Of a stretch of 64,000 bases of DNA, positions 1 through 10,751 are shown piece after piece (positions within the stretch are counted from its first letter, which is position 1; each line of letters begins with the position of its first letter). The notes below the pieces were generated by a model that did no database searches, was not told the origin of the DNA, and was given only the letters and a program-made list of their open reading frames with translations. The translations under genes were made by a program, and so were the position numbers. This DNA is from Cylicocyclus nassatus (taxonomy: Eukaryota; Nematoda; Chromadorea; Rhabditida; Strongylidae): NCBI GenBank assembly GCA_958299035.1, contig CATQJL010000223.1, positions 11,518,293 to 11,582,292 on the forward strand. The letters run 5' to 3'.

Positions 1-42
1 AGCAGCGCTATTCCTATGCTAACTCTTCTCTTTTGACCACCA
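1..42 (-). CDS. ABCA transporter exon: ABC signature of NBD2 (partial)
   Basis: The minus strand encodes GGQKRRVSIGIALL. Joined to the last split codon of the previous exon, this completes an SGGQKRRVS signature, the LSGGQ-type motif that contacts ATP bound at the opposite NBD. The acceptor is a TTCAG at 47-43, with the exon starting at 42. The upstream exon ends in phase 2 (..TGC AG), and the first base T restores Ser, so the join is in frame. The exon continues out of the window at base 1. Walker B, D-loop and H-loop would follow there. ABCA1-like proteins have SGGNKRKLS here, so Q and R replace N and K. Confidence 0.9.
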
Positions 43-1389
43 CTGAAGTAGGAGTAGCAAAAACAAAAGCACTTGATTAAGACTTTGACGCTATTACGAA
101 ACAAGCAGTTTATCTGAACTTGTGACAAAAACTAACCCAAAACTGCCAAACTTTTCTCTGAAACGCTTTTAGGAAAAGGTTGTGTTGCCATAGACAAAAA
201 AATGCTCGAAGTAGGTAAACATGCGATTCTTTGAGCGTGATGACCGCACTCGAGCTGCACCATTCTATCGTGAGCGAGTATTGCCGTGCGCCTATACCAA
301 GTGCAACATGGCCACAAGTGTGATTAAGTTAAAAAAGGACTTCGCGGATGAAAATTGCAATCTTTAGATTAGAATTTATCACTGATCCAACGATATAATT
401 CTTATTTTGAGCGACACATTGGCCGAAGAGGCATTCCTCGTCGCAACTTGTCGCGGCATTAACCCTTTTTTCCGACTGCTCAAAGCAGCAAAAGTTTTGT
501 GATAGAACTTAGAATGTTCTTTGAATCTAGCTGTCGATTACTTACAAAAACTCTACATGAAAGCGCATTGGTAGCAGTGCTCTATGGGATATGCACAGCA
601 AAGTCATAGAGCCGAAGTCACTTTGCCGGTAGGAGAGAAATATTCCTCGTTTTTTGCGTGGTATCATGGAGATAACAGTCGCAAGTACAAACGGTAATCT
701 GGTTTTACTCAATTTTATATGGGCAAGGATAGCGTAGTGGTATGCGGCGTTCTCAAAATCAGTGCGCTCAGGAGTTAAATTTCCGCTCTTGAGTAGATCA
801 AGCCCCTACTAGAGACGATGATTTAATGACGAAAACAGGTAGCGTTGAGTACAGCAGTGGTTTAATACGCGGTGGTAGCTTTCACAACCATAAAATGATT
901 CGCGTACTGCATCAAAAAGCGGTTGAAAACGTCAGCTTCTTCATCTACACTTCAACTATACAAGAATGACACTGTATCAGAATAGCTTTTAGCCATCAAA
1001 TCTAGACTGGGGACGTAAGTGAGCACATGGTTTTTGTTTTTATAAATTTGAACATGTTGTTATATGTGTGAGTAATATTTTACAAAAACCCAGTTCTTGT
1101 GGATATTATATGAACCAACGTTTTTGGACATTTTGCTTCTCCTGTGTGGATTAAATCATAGGCAGTTTGATCTATACCACAATGCTAAAAATAGCAGGAG
1201 ACAAAAGTTTCAATCTTCGAAAAATCAACTGTGGAATCCGACTGCAGCAAGTTCGCACGTTGGAAGTAAAAAGACGGTCATCGGACATTCTTATACCTAT
1301 GACTTCTATGTGCGATCATACCACATAGAGCTAAGAAAAGGTAGAAAATCACTACTTTGATAATGACATTCTTTCTGAATTTTTCGCGC
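43..1389. other. Intron sequence, nothing recognised
   Basis: This is the 3' end of the 13.8-kb intron 43-13837 of the ABCA gene. The AT-rich sequence contains only short open frames with no recognisable motif. I see no transposon termini or RNA gene in it. Confidence 0.5.
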
Positions 1390-1897
1390 TAACAAGGGAA
1401 GCTACCTAACTTAGCTCGGTCTTTTGAAAAGGGACATAGATATTTTGAATCAGCTTTAGACGATGATTCCAAATATGCTATTCCTAGCTGCCGAATACCA
1501 GTCCAAAGCGAGTCATGGGTTGTTCCCCTGTGCAAAATCAGCATACTCTCGACTTAGCATCACGGATCATCTGCAAAATTAGCATACTCATCGACTTACT
1601 AGCATCACGGATCATCATCTAAGCTTTTTTTTGTTGAGAAAAGACTGAATTAGTGTTATTTCGATATCTCAGCACCTTTTTTCTTGCAGATTGTTGTCTA
1701 CAGACAGTCTTCCCATGTTCAGTAGTATGTTAATTTTGCGCAGGAAAAAGGTCATAACTTGCTTTGGTGTATGATAGTGACATATATGTTCTGAATCAAC
1801 TTTGAACTTAGCATATTTGGAATCAGCGTTCGAAGCTGATTCAGAACATTATGTCACTTGCCAAAAGGCCGAGCTAAGTTAGGTAGCTTTCCTCGTA
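1390..1897. mobile_element. Inverted-repeat element (MITE-like), about 0.5 kb
   Basis: The left arm at about 1393-1484 and the right arm at about 1809-1895 are reverse complements. Both contain GCTACCTAACTTAGCTCGG, with one mismatch next to it, and both carry ATTCCAAATATGCTA further in. Each arm is roughly 90 bp. No coding capacity is visible, so this is most likely a non-autonomous DNA transposon. I could not fix the target-site duplication. Confidence 0.65.
1530..1615. repeat. Short direct duplication inside the inverted-repeat element
   Basis: Two imperfect copies of a unit of about 40 bp follow each other. Each contains GCAAAATYAGCATACTC and then TAGCATCACGGATCATC. They lie in the loop of the 1.4-1.9 kb element. 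Confidence 0.7.
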
Positions 1898-2699
1898 AGG
1901 TCCTCACTTTAAAAAAGAATGGTTACAAGTTGAGATAACCAATCCAATCTGGCTGCATGCAAATCTGTTTAAATGGTGAACGTCTTCGCAGACGAAGTTA
2001 GAAGCGCTTTTATTGCAAGAGCATCGCACGTCGAAATTGCTAGATCGAACAATGTCGCCTTTTTAGCTCATTTTAGGCGCGAGCTGCATGGGGTAATCTT
2101 ATCTGCCAGTGACGGTCCCAGAATTTTTGTTCGGGGAAGAGGAACAAGAAAATTTTTCGGATGAAGGTGATATTCGCAATCAGCATGTTGAATAAGCCAT
2201 ATTGACCGAATTCCAACCGAATTCATGATTTTGACTTCCTATCGTACACCTATCGTAACCACACGGGAAGACGTTCTGCGGAGAAAGTGTGATATCTGTA
2301 ATCAGCATGTAAAGGCCCGGGCATACTTCACGCGTTTTCAGTCGCCATGCGATTTGGCAATTCGCCAGAATTCTTCAGATCCAACACTAGCAAACTGCAC
2401 ATATAAGTGTGTATAACTTACGTGGATTGATAAAATGACCTAACTTCTGTACATTTGAAATGTGCTTACAGTGAGTTATGGACAGTTGGAATATTGAAAA
2501 GTCGCATCGCAACTACGCGTGAAATATGCCTGGCCCTTCAGCCACGCACTCCAAAAAATCTTTTGCGATGTTTCTCAGAATTTTTGCGAGCCCCAAAGAA
2601 ATTTTTTCAAGGCTTATATGAGTTTATAGATTTTTCTTCAAAAATTTTGATTATTTACAAAAATAAATAAGTCACTTGCACATTTTATAACCCATGTAA

Positions 2700-3240
2700 G
2701 TAACTTTCGAACATTTTGCGACCCAGGGGGGAGGGCCTGTCCCTCGGCCCGTTACTGCTAGCTGCATTTTAGTTTATGGCCCTGGTTTTCGAGAAACATT
2801 GATTCTATAATAATATGGAACCCTGAGTGATGAGAGTTACATTCGGTAATTCGAAAAATGGCCTTTGGAGAGCTGAAAATTTATTATATTTCTAAAGGCT
2901 TGTACTATACAATAACACGAGTGGGAACAGTTAGCTCCGTTTCTGTATAATCATAAAAATTTTTGTTTTCTTGATTTATAGATGAGGAAAAAATACGGGA
3001 ACGGTACATGTTAGTGTCTGATGTGGTACGCAATTTGTGTAAACAGCTTGGGGATCCCAGGATCTTTTTTTGAACGAAGGTATGAACTTTCCCTTTTTTT
3101 GAGCCTCCTGTACGACTCAGATTCTGGATGCAAACTTACGGTAAGACCAAGCTGATGCAAAATTTTGGACACCCTCTTCTAGAGTTTACTTTGCTTTATC
3201 AAATGGTACCCTGGAGCCCCGTGATTATAAAGTGTGAAGA
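2700..3240. repeat. Diverged fragment related to the 22.9-kb fold-back element
   Basis: Several blocks match the right half of the palindromic element at 22858-23808 in the same order. They are an AGAGCTGAAAATTTA block, a block ending near AAAAATACGG followed by a TGTGG stretch, and a CTTTGCTYTATCRAATGGTAC block. The copy is old and has lost clear termini. The rest of 1898-3419 holds nothing I recognise. Confidence 0.5.
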
Positions 3241-3419
3241 CTTTACAACCGTTTGAATTGGCTTTCGACTTGTGACCATTCTCCTGTTTACGCTTTTCCA
3301 GCGCAGGTCTTAGTTTCATATGTCAAAATGACACGCTTTACTTTGAAGTTATTTCCTCAATTCGATGCACTTGTATGCCTTCAGGTGATTCCTCGTCTTT
3401 TATATAGTTCTTTCAGCAG

Positions 3420-4155
3420 GCTTAGGGCCGCATGCACTAACATGGCCGCGGGGAGGGGATCGCAGCTTAAAAGAAAGCTTCATATTTCAAAACTCCAGAT
3501 ACTTGGATTTCACCTTGAGTACCTATCCGCAAGTATTCCTACTATCCTTCACTATGAACATGTTGAACAGGAGCGAGAACCTGTACAAATCGCATTTTCC
3601 AGCTTTTGTATGATCCCTAATGATCCCCAGCGCTTTTCTTTAAAGTCATTTTTCTTCCTCCGAAGTTAACGAAAAACTTCCAAAGTTGTGCATATTATCT
3701 AACCCAACAGTGCTAAGCATGTTGCTGACAAGAACAAATGATGTTTTGAAGTCATGAAATTTTCGATGATCCACAGGTCGAGATCTGGGGTATACCGAAA
3801 AATTCGATTTTTCAAAAATTCATTTGTTCTCATCAGCAACATGCTTAGCACTGTTGTGTTAGATGTTCAGTATAACTTTGGAAGGTTTTCGTTAACTTCG
3901 GAGAAAGAAAAATGACTTTGAAGAATAGATGTTCGTCCCCCAGGGATCATCAGGGGATCCTACAAAAAGCTGGAAAATGCGGCTTGTACAGCTTCTCGCT
4001 TCTGCTCAATATGTTCATAGTGAAGGATGGTGGGAGTACTTACGGACAGGTAGACAGCGTGAAATCCAGATATCCGGAGCTTCAGGATATGAAGCTTTCT
4101 TCTGAAGCTGCGATCCCCTCCCCAGCGGAAATGTTAGTGCATGCGGCCCTTAGCA
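3420..4155. mobile_element. Fold-back element of about 0.74 kb
   Basis: The whole stretch is one long imperfect palindrome centred near 3785. The outer arms (about 3424-3665 and 3900-4150) share GGGATCATCAGGGGATC-type sequence and the CATGCACTAACATGGCCGC / CGGAAATGTTAGTGCATGCGG pair in inverted form. The inner arms share CAGCAACATGCTTAGCACTG. Open frames inside are by-products of the palindrome. Related single arms occur at about 22.43-22.76, 37.65-37.92, 39.65-39.93 and 58.1-58.4 kb. Confidence 0.7.
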
Positions 4156-4567
4156 TTCCACCTGTCTCTCCTATGTACGATTTGTCGCATCGGAATACCC
4201 CCTCCCCTTTCCCCAGACGCCATTTGAATTTCAAACACTCTCAAATAGAGTCAGTACTTGCACCTTTCTTGAGTCGAGGATATATTGCTACATGTGTTTC
4301 TAAGAAAACCTATTGCTCACCACCGTTGCGAATTTGGTATTCAAAGAAATAATACGAAGTGACTCTATCTTGATCCTACTTTCAAAGGTCGTGTGGAGTA
4401 GGTGATCAAGAAATTTGGATAAACGCGAAAGCACCTCTGTCACAGACTATCTTGGGATTTTCAGAGACCACGAACGATCCGTAAATTTTTCAAAGTTTAA
4501 TGGATACATTTTAAAGGTTGACATGGAACGCAAACCTCTTCACTAGTTGTGTTACACGACCCATGGA
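4156..4567. other. Unassigned intron sequence
   Basis: This stretch lies between the fold-back element and the LINE tail. I see no recognisable gene, repeat terminus or RNA. Confidence 0.4.
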
Positions 4568-5404
4568 TCATTTATTTATTTATTTATTTGATACGCACAA
4601 GGCGTGCCCAATACACAGAAAGAAGCATCACACTAAACAATAGGGACAAAAAAAAGAACAAAAACAGGCAAACACCCCACTGAATCAGCTCAAGTCCAGC
4701 CCGCAAAATATTTTCTAGGGATAGAAAGGGAGTGAGCTTGTCTAGACTAATATGAAGTCATCACATGTATAGAGGTTCGATGGAGTCTGTCTCATGCCCC
4801 CTGCTTTTAGCAAAAATGCTCTTATTCAAACATAAGCAAATGTATATGTTGGAAGCAGGTGTATTGGTAGTAATATTGGTAAAACCCGCCCAACCAAACT
4901 CTGGGGAGAGAGCAGAACTCCGGGAGAGGTTGCACAATGCAGAAGTTTCAAGCCCAAACAAGCTAACCCAAGCATCAATGGAAATGATGAGATGAGCCAG
5001 ACCCAAACTAACGGGTGAGGTATAAAGTTGAAAAAAAAGCCAACACAACTAATGGCAATGTGTAAACCAAGGTCCAATGATTTGGTGAAATCTGATCCCT
5101 AAAATCCAACGCAAGACATTCATTAATTCGCATCCCTTCGATCATAGTCAGCCCAGAGTGAACACCAAACTGAGACAGGCGGAGTCGCGTGCCATAGAAC
5201 CGTCAAACGAAAAGGACAGAGACATGCACAGCACAAAAGCAAGGATCTAGAAAAAGGAATTTGAGAGATGAAAAATAAAGTAGAAGCAAAAAGTGCAATT
5301 AAAATCAAGCCTCAGAACCAAGCGTAGGAGAACCATAACAACCATAAACCCTAAAATCCTGAACCCTAAAAAGATCTGAACACAACATTGAAAACGCAAC
5401 GCAA

Positions 5405-7274
5405 TCAAAGAGGAGTATCACTGCTCAAAAGTTGGGTCAAATCAGCTTTTTTTAAATTTTTCTTGAAGGCTTCACCGCTACGCGCTGACACAATATCAAC
5501 GGGTAAGCGCTGAAGCCATCTTGCGCAGCGGAAGAACATGTAGTTAAATATTCCAGACTGATGTAGCTTAATAAGTTTATAATGCAGATTAAAGCCACCT
5601 AGCCTGGTACCAACTGGTTTGAAGATCCAGAATTTACTTGCTTTTAATTTTATTTCCATGCGAAAAATACGAAAACAAAAGACCAGGTCAGATATCATGC
5701 GTCTAATTCTGAGAGAAGTCAAGCCCAATTTATTAGAGCGTAGGTGACAGTCTGGCATATCAACTGGTGTTCCACCACACGCACGACGGAAAACCAGACG
5801 GGTAAAAGTGTGCTGAACTCTCTCAATTTTCATTATATCTTTTTTCGGGAAGGAGTCCAAACTTGTGAACAATATTCGAGATGTGGAATAACATAAGCTT
5901 TGTATAATCGGGACAGTATCATTGGATTACGAGTTTGTATATTACGAAAGATTGTAAATAGAGTGGCATATGCTTTGTTGACAACTGAATCAATATGCTT
6001 AGAGAATTTCAAATTACAGTCGATGATAACTCCCAGATCTTTCACATCTTGACAAGCAGCCATCTCGACTCCATCAATTTTATACGAAGTTGAGGAATGC
6101 TTACCAAGATGGAGGAAGGAACACTTTCTTGGGTTGAGAGAGAGTCCATTCTGAGAAGCCCAACCACACATTTTATCAATTGACGACTGCAATGCATCAT
6201 GAACTGTGTCAAAATTATCTTCATCATAAGATGCATATATCTTTGTATCGTCTGCGTAGATTTGTACGCGTACATCCATTGTTTTTAAAGTATTAGGTAG
6301 GTCCAGAGTGTATACCAAAAATAACAAAGGAGATAGGACAGCTCCCTGAGGAACTCCACTGGGACAGGGAAATTTTGTTGAATATTTATGACCAATCTTT
6401 ACCGTCATGCATCTAATGCTCAAGTAAGACTCGAACCAAGTTAATAGGTTTCCCGAAATTCCGATATTCTCTAGCTTGCAAAGAAGCAAACGATGAGGTA
6501 TTCTATCAAAAGCCTTGGAAAGGTCGAAGTATACAATATCCACAGATTTCCTCAAACTTAAGGCTACCTTCCAATCAAAAACAGCTTCAGTAAGATTAAT
6601 TGCAGTTGACTTGCCTGGCACAAAGCCATGGTGCTCGGGCGAAACAAGATGGAACCTCTCCAACCAAAGTAGTAATTTACTTCTGATAATTCTCTCCATA
6701 ATCTTGATGGAAACAGAGTTATGGCTAATGGGGCGAAAATCGCCAACGCTTTCAGCTGCGGAAGTTTTAGGCACAACTGTAACAATGGCTTCCTTCCAAA
6801 GAGAAGGAATCTCACCGAAGTATAAGGAAAGATTGAATATATCAGCAAGCGGTTTGGCGAGAGTATCTGCACACATTTTGTAGAGTAACTGAGGGATGCC
6901 ATCGTACGGCTCCATACACGAAGGTTTTACAGACCTCAGGACTCTTCTAACTTCCGCAGGGTGAAAATAAACAGAATTCAATTTGTTTTGAGGAGGATGG
7001 GAGGAGGGGACGGTGATACTCAATGGATTCGCAAACACAGTGGCAAAGTATTCACCCAAGGCCTCTGCTTTACTAGAATCATTACAGCAAGTACAGCCCA
7101 AAGAGTCTTTCAACACCGGGAGGCTAACTTTACTTTGTAACTTGTGGTGAATGTATCTAAACAAATTTCTCATAGAAGATTTCTTCGATAAGCGTCGCTT
7201 ATGATTTGCTAAAAATTTTTTGAGGTGCAGGTCAATATCAGCACAGACTTTCTTATAAGGGGGCTAGACAGAGG
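5405..7274 (-). pseudogene. LINE ORF2 reverse transcriptase and C terminus (frameshifted)
   Basis: The frame at 5833-7173, with an open lead-in to about 7270, carries the reverse transcriptase core. It has a DFRPIS block, [14 protein letters not shown] (motif A Asp), SGVPQGAVLSPLLF (motif B) and YADDTKIYA (motif C with the catalytic DD). The catalytic residues are all present. A second frame, 5405-5872, overlaps it by about 40 bp. It continues the conserved tail, with KIERVQHTFTRLVFRRA and FNYMFFRCARWLQRLP, so one frameshift near 5.85 kb separates them. The product would copy LINE RNA at the nicked target. I call it dead because of this shift and the one at 7.27 kb. Confidence 0.9.
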
Positions 7275-8228
7275 TTAATCTAAAACACAAAATAAGCGAC
7301 ACTTCTGTTCAATAAGGAAACGAATATGAGCAGGATAAATCAAGCCAGAGGTGCAATTAATCTTCATAGTACCAAACAATGCCATTCCAGTATAGATGAC
7401 TTGGCAGAATCTGAGATACAAGTCATCAACATTGCGGTAATTATCAAACAGTGCATGCCAGTCAACTTCAGATAAATACTTGTTGAGGGAATCGTAGTCA
7501 AAGTGCACAAAGTCGGGTGTAGGATAAGATGGGACAAGTTGAAAGTTGTCGTTATACTCAAATGTAACGATGCTATGATCTGCAGAAGCCAAAGGTGGAT
7601 AGAGTCTGACATTGTGAACGTTTTCCGAAGTGGACAATATAATGTCCAGAATATTATCAGCGTGGGTTGGATATAGGACATGCTGTTTCAATTCAGCGTT
7701 GATGAAGAAGTCAAGGAATGGTTTAGATTCAGGGCTGATGTGCTTCATATTGAACCAATCAATATGCAGATTGAAATCACCCACAATAAGTGTACTATTT
7801 CCATCAGAAGTTAAATTGGTGAGAAGCTCAATCAGCTGTTTATCATCACCCTGCGTGGAGTTAGGTGGACGATACACGATTACGAACTTGACAGTATTCA
7901 AACTCGATGAACAGAAAAGTTCTACAATCAATAAATCGGAACTCGAAACAGTGAATCTAGTCACTTGTTTGATGTAGAAGCAACCTTTAACAAGGCAGCT
8001 TACACCACCACCTTTTCGCTTCGGTCTGTCAGTACGAAATATCGAATATGGCAGATCACCAATTAGCTCAGAGTCGTGTATCTTTGGCTTAAGCCAGATT
8101 TCAGTCAGAAACACGAGATCAGGTTTAGTATTTATCAGAAACGAATGCAAATGATGCAATTTATTCACAATACTACATGCATTCAGTAAAACACATTTCA
8201 GTATTCCAGGGTTCCCGTGCGTGATCAT
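7275..8228 (-). pseudogene. LINE ORF2 endonuclease domain
   Basis: This is a 317-residue frame with exonuclease-endonuclease-phosphatase motifs. LLNACSIVNK lies near residue 15, FLTEIWLKP near 40, a GGGVSCLVK segment near 73, IVGDFNLHIDW near 148 and SADHSIV near 216. These match the metal-binding and catalytic parts of LINE endonucleases, which nick target DNA to prime reverse transcription. The frame should continue into the reverse transcriptase, but the reading frame shifts near 7.27 kb. The start, at MITHGNPG just behind ORF1, is the natural one. Confidence 0.88.
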
Positions 8229-8894
8229 TAGTTTACCGAACTCCTACTTGGAAGCTCCGAGATACGCTTGAGTTGGCCGCGATAAACGACCCACTCCTTC
8301 TCGGGTTTCCCAGCATTGAGTTCCTTGGCCTGCTGCCTAAGTTCGTATTCGACCCTCCGTTCCTCGCTAGTCATACTTTTACGGATGAAAATATTGGAAA
8401 AGGGTGAGTTCCGAAGCCGATAAGAATTTGCTAGCGCTTTTTGCCAATAGTAAGTTGACGGAAAAATGACCTTAACTAGGCGAGGACGGTCGGGCGATGC
8501 CTTCCCAATGCGAAGGATTTCGCTTGGGCAGCAGTCAATATCAAGAACGTCCATGATATCGTCCACCCTACTCCTAAGGTCCCTAGCCCGCTCCGATGCG
8601 GAGATCATTCGATGACTCTTGTACTCCACTTATGACAATTGTGCGCGATCGTTTCTCAGCCTCAAGTTCACCAGAGACCGCATTCTGGAGTCTCTGCGAA
8701 AGGATGTCTAGCAATTGATCGATCACTGGATCCTTGTTCCTATCCTTGATATGCAGCAGAAGGTCTGAGGCTGACATATTAGAATAGTCAGCACGGTTGA
8801 CCTCACTTTGCATGCCAACAATAGGAGCAGGAGTCGATGCAGAGTTAGAAACACCCCTACGAGATGAACGAGAGGCTTTGGGAGGCATGATCAC
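8228..8894 (-). pseudogene. LINE ORF1 remnant
   Basis: Two overlapping frames, 8583-8894 and 8228-8629, make up one ORF1-like protein broken by a frameshift near 8.6 kb. The first begins MPPKASRSSRRG and has a basic, low-complexity N terminus, then a helical, probably coiled-coil, stretch. The second is rich in charged residues, with an RPRLVKVIFPS segment and a basic C terminus. This layout fits ORF1 proteins of CR1/Jockey-type LINEs, which bind the element RNA. It stops directly before the endonuclease ORF, which starts at 8228. Confidence 0.7.
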
Positions 8895-9487
8895 GATCTA
8901 TAGAAAGCAATATAGTCAAAGGCCAAGAAAATCAATACGAAAAGGCGCAAGCGATAGCGATTCCAACCCAGTAGAAGGTAACCGGATGAGGACAAAACAA
9001 AATCGAACCAAAAATAAGCAGCTGAAAGAGTTGCTACCAACCAGAATCAAAAATAGAGAGCTTAAAGTGCAAAATGGAAAGAAAAAAGGTTGTAAACGAA
9101 TGGAACAGTCAGAGCGGGCAAAAAAGCAGCCGCTCACTGGCACGGCAGAAGAAAGATCATATGGAAAATTTTTCAAAAAGATCGTGAGCGAGCTTAACAG
9201 GTACCTTCGCATTCAAACAATACTTACGAAAGTACATGAAGTCGGCGTGGCAGTTTGAGATGGGATGAGTGGTGGAGACGTCACTTAAAACGCTACTTCG
9301 ATAACCGACTTTAGAACTGAGACCGAGTTTGAAAGGGCTATGGGCAGTTTTGACATGTGGCCTGTGAATAGCACTGTTACATTGACAACGGTCGTGCAAG
9401 CTCAGCAAATCGGCAAAAGTGGTAACTTAGTGTTAGAGCATGGAGGTTCAGATCACAGCTCGGCAACATCTTTGCGTTTTATATATA
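8895..9487. other. Probable LINE 5' region and repeat flank
   Basis: The first 300 bp are A-rich on the plus strand and may be the LINE 5' UTR. From about 9225 to 9310 there is a segment (GTTTGAGATG ... GTCACTTAA) that recurs in the same orientation at about 10815-10895 on the other side of the mariner. No gene is seen. Confidence 0.4.
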
Positions 9488-10751
9488 TTAGGTTGTAAAG
9501 AAAGTTCCCGGGCACTTTCGACTTTTTTTTCAAAATGTCATAACTTAGCTTTGAGAAAAGATTTTTATTCAAAATAAAAGCCGTGTGCGTCTATACACCT
9601 TTGCCAACGTGACACTAAGGATTTTATGCCTATCTCATAAAATCCGCGGCTTCTGGATTCAAAAAACTGGCGGATGTCCTCTTTCAACAGGGCCTCTTCT
9701 TCAAACTTTTTTCCGCGTAGATAGAGCTCCAAATTTTTGAAAAAGTGGTAGTCTGTTGGGGAGAGGTCTTTAGAAGAAGCTGGGTGAGGCAGGAGTTCGA
9801 AACCCAATTGGCGTAGTTTTTCTAGAGTTGAGACCGCTACGTGCGGTTTTGCGTTATCCTGCAAAATGATTGGTCCGGTCCTATTTACGACAGAGGGCCT
9901 TATGTGCAACAGTTTTTCTCTGGTCACTTCGAGCAGATGCGAGTAGTACTCTGCTGTGACTGTTTGCCCATTTGGCAGAAACTCGTAGTGCACAACGCCG
10001 TTGACAGACCAAAAAACGATGAGCATGATTTTCTTGGGATGTAGTGACGGTTTCGGAGCCTGTTTCGCGGGCTCATCGACGTCAAGCCATTGGCGCATAC
10101 GTCCTCGATTATCATAATTGACCCATTTTTCATCCACAGTAACAACGCGCTCAAGAAACGGCTCCGCCGAGTTTCTACAAAGCAAAGAAGTGCATACTTC
10201 AAGGCGACGATATCTCTGACTCTCAGTGAGTTTATGAGGTGCCCACCTATCGAGTTTCTTCACTTTGCCTAGTTGGCGCAAGTGATTCGAGATGGTAGTG
10301 TGGGATGTCTGCAGCTTGGTCGCCATCTCCCTTTCACTTTGGTTAGGTCGCGATTCTATCAACTCCTTTAGGACGTCGTTTTTCAGGTCACAAGGGCGCC
10401 CCGACCTAGTCCCATCTTCAAGGCTCATATCACCGTTTGCAAAACGTTTGAACCAAAACGCTGCTGTGGTCTTAGACACCGTGCCCTTGCCAAAAGTCTT
10501 GTTAATATTGAAGGTGGCTTCCCTTGAAGTATGCTTCAATTTGTACTTGTAAAGCAAAATTCCTCGTAAAAGCTTCTTGTCCATCTTGGCACGTTTGCAC
10601 CTGTACACCTTAATTGAGCAGAGCTGCAACCAAGGCGATAACTCTGTCGTATAGCCCACCTTTTTTGCTACAAGATGATATGTAATGCATACCACCTTAA
10701 TTGAAATTTACACCTGTTAAGCGTCGTCAAACACAAAATTCTACGTCCTAA
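9488..10751 (-). mobile_element. mariner-family DNA transposon
   Basis: The element is 1,264 bp, the usual mariner length, and its transposase is read on the minus strand. The left end starts TTAGGTTGTAAAGAAAGTTC directly after a TA. The right end reads TTAGGACGTAGAATTTTG in reverse complement and is also next to TA, but it matches the left end poorly, so the 5' inverted repeat looks decayed. The element sits in the large ABCA intron. Its left end resembles the ends of at least five non-autonomous elements in this window. Confidence 0.85.
9565..10584 (-). CDS. mariner transposase, apparently uninterrupted
   Basis: This is a cut-and-paste transposase that binds the terminal repeats and moves the element into TA sites. 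I start it at MDKKLLRG (10584), giving 339 residues, close to the usual 340-350; the open frame runs on to 10695 without family-like sequence. The N-terminal part has two helix-turn-helix regions (WFKRFANGDMSLED near 41-54 and SHTTISNHLRQLG near 90), then the RWAPHKLTE linker, a variant of WVPHEL. The catalytic triad is DD34D: VTVDEKWVNYDN, ILQDNAKPH and SPTDYHFF, with 34 residues between the second and third Asp. No stop or frameshift is visible. Mobility may still be lost because one inverted repeat is poor. Confidence 0.92.
   Translation of the reverse strand: MDKKLLRGILLYKYKLKHTSREATFNINKTFGKGTVSKTTAAFWFKRFANGDMSLEDGTRSGRPCDLKNDVLKELIESRPNQSEREMATKLQTSHTTISNHLRQLGKVKKLDRWAPHKLTESQRYRRLEVCTSLLCRNSAEPFLERVVTVDEKWVNYDNRGRMRQWLDVDEPAKQAPKPSLHPKKIMLIVFWSVNGVVHYEFLPNGQTVTAEYYSHLLEVTREKLLHIRPSVVNRTGPIILQDNAKPHVAVSTLEKLRQLGFELLPHPASSKDLSPTDYHFFKNLELYLRGKKFEEEALLKEDIRQFFESRSRGFYEIGIKSLVSRWQRCIDAHGFYFE

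Larger units (their letters stand above)
4568..8894 (-). mobile_element. CR1/Jockey-like LINE, nearly full length, decayed
   Basis: A non-LTR retrotransposon lies on the minus strand with ORF1, an apurinic-type endonuclease and a reverse transcriptase in the standard order. Its 3' end is a short (AAAT)n tail, visible on the plus strand as ATTTATTTATTTATTTA at about 4569-4588. The 3' UTR covers about 4590-5404. The 5' boundary is uncertain and may extend to about 9.2 kb. Frameshifts near 8.6, 7.27 and 5.85 kb mean this copy cannot make intact proteins. It sits inside the ABCA intron 43-13837, in the same orientation as the gene. A second copy with the same type of tail is at 52262-54830. Confidence 0.9.

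Noticed and set aside
3253..4352. Plus-strand frames of 138 and 146 residues
   Set aside because: They run along the arms of the fold-back element and have no protein family features.
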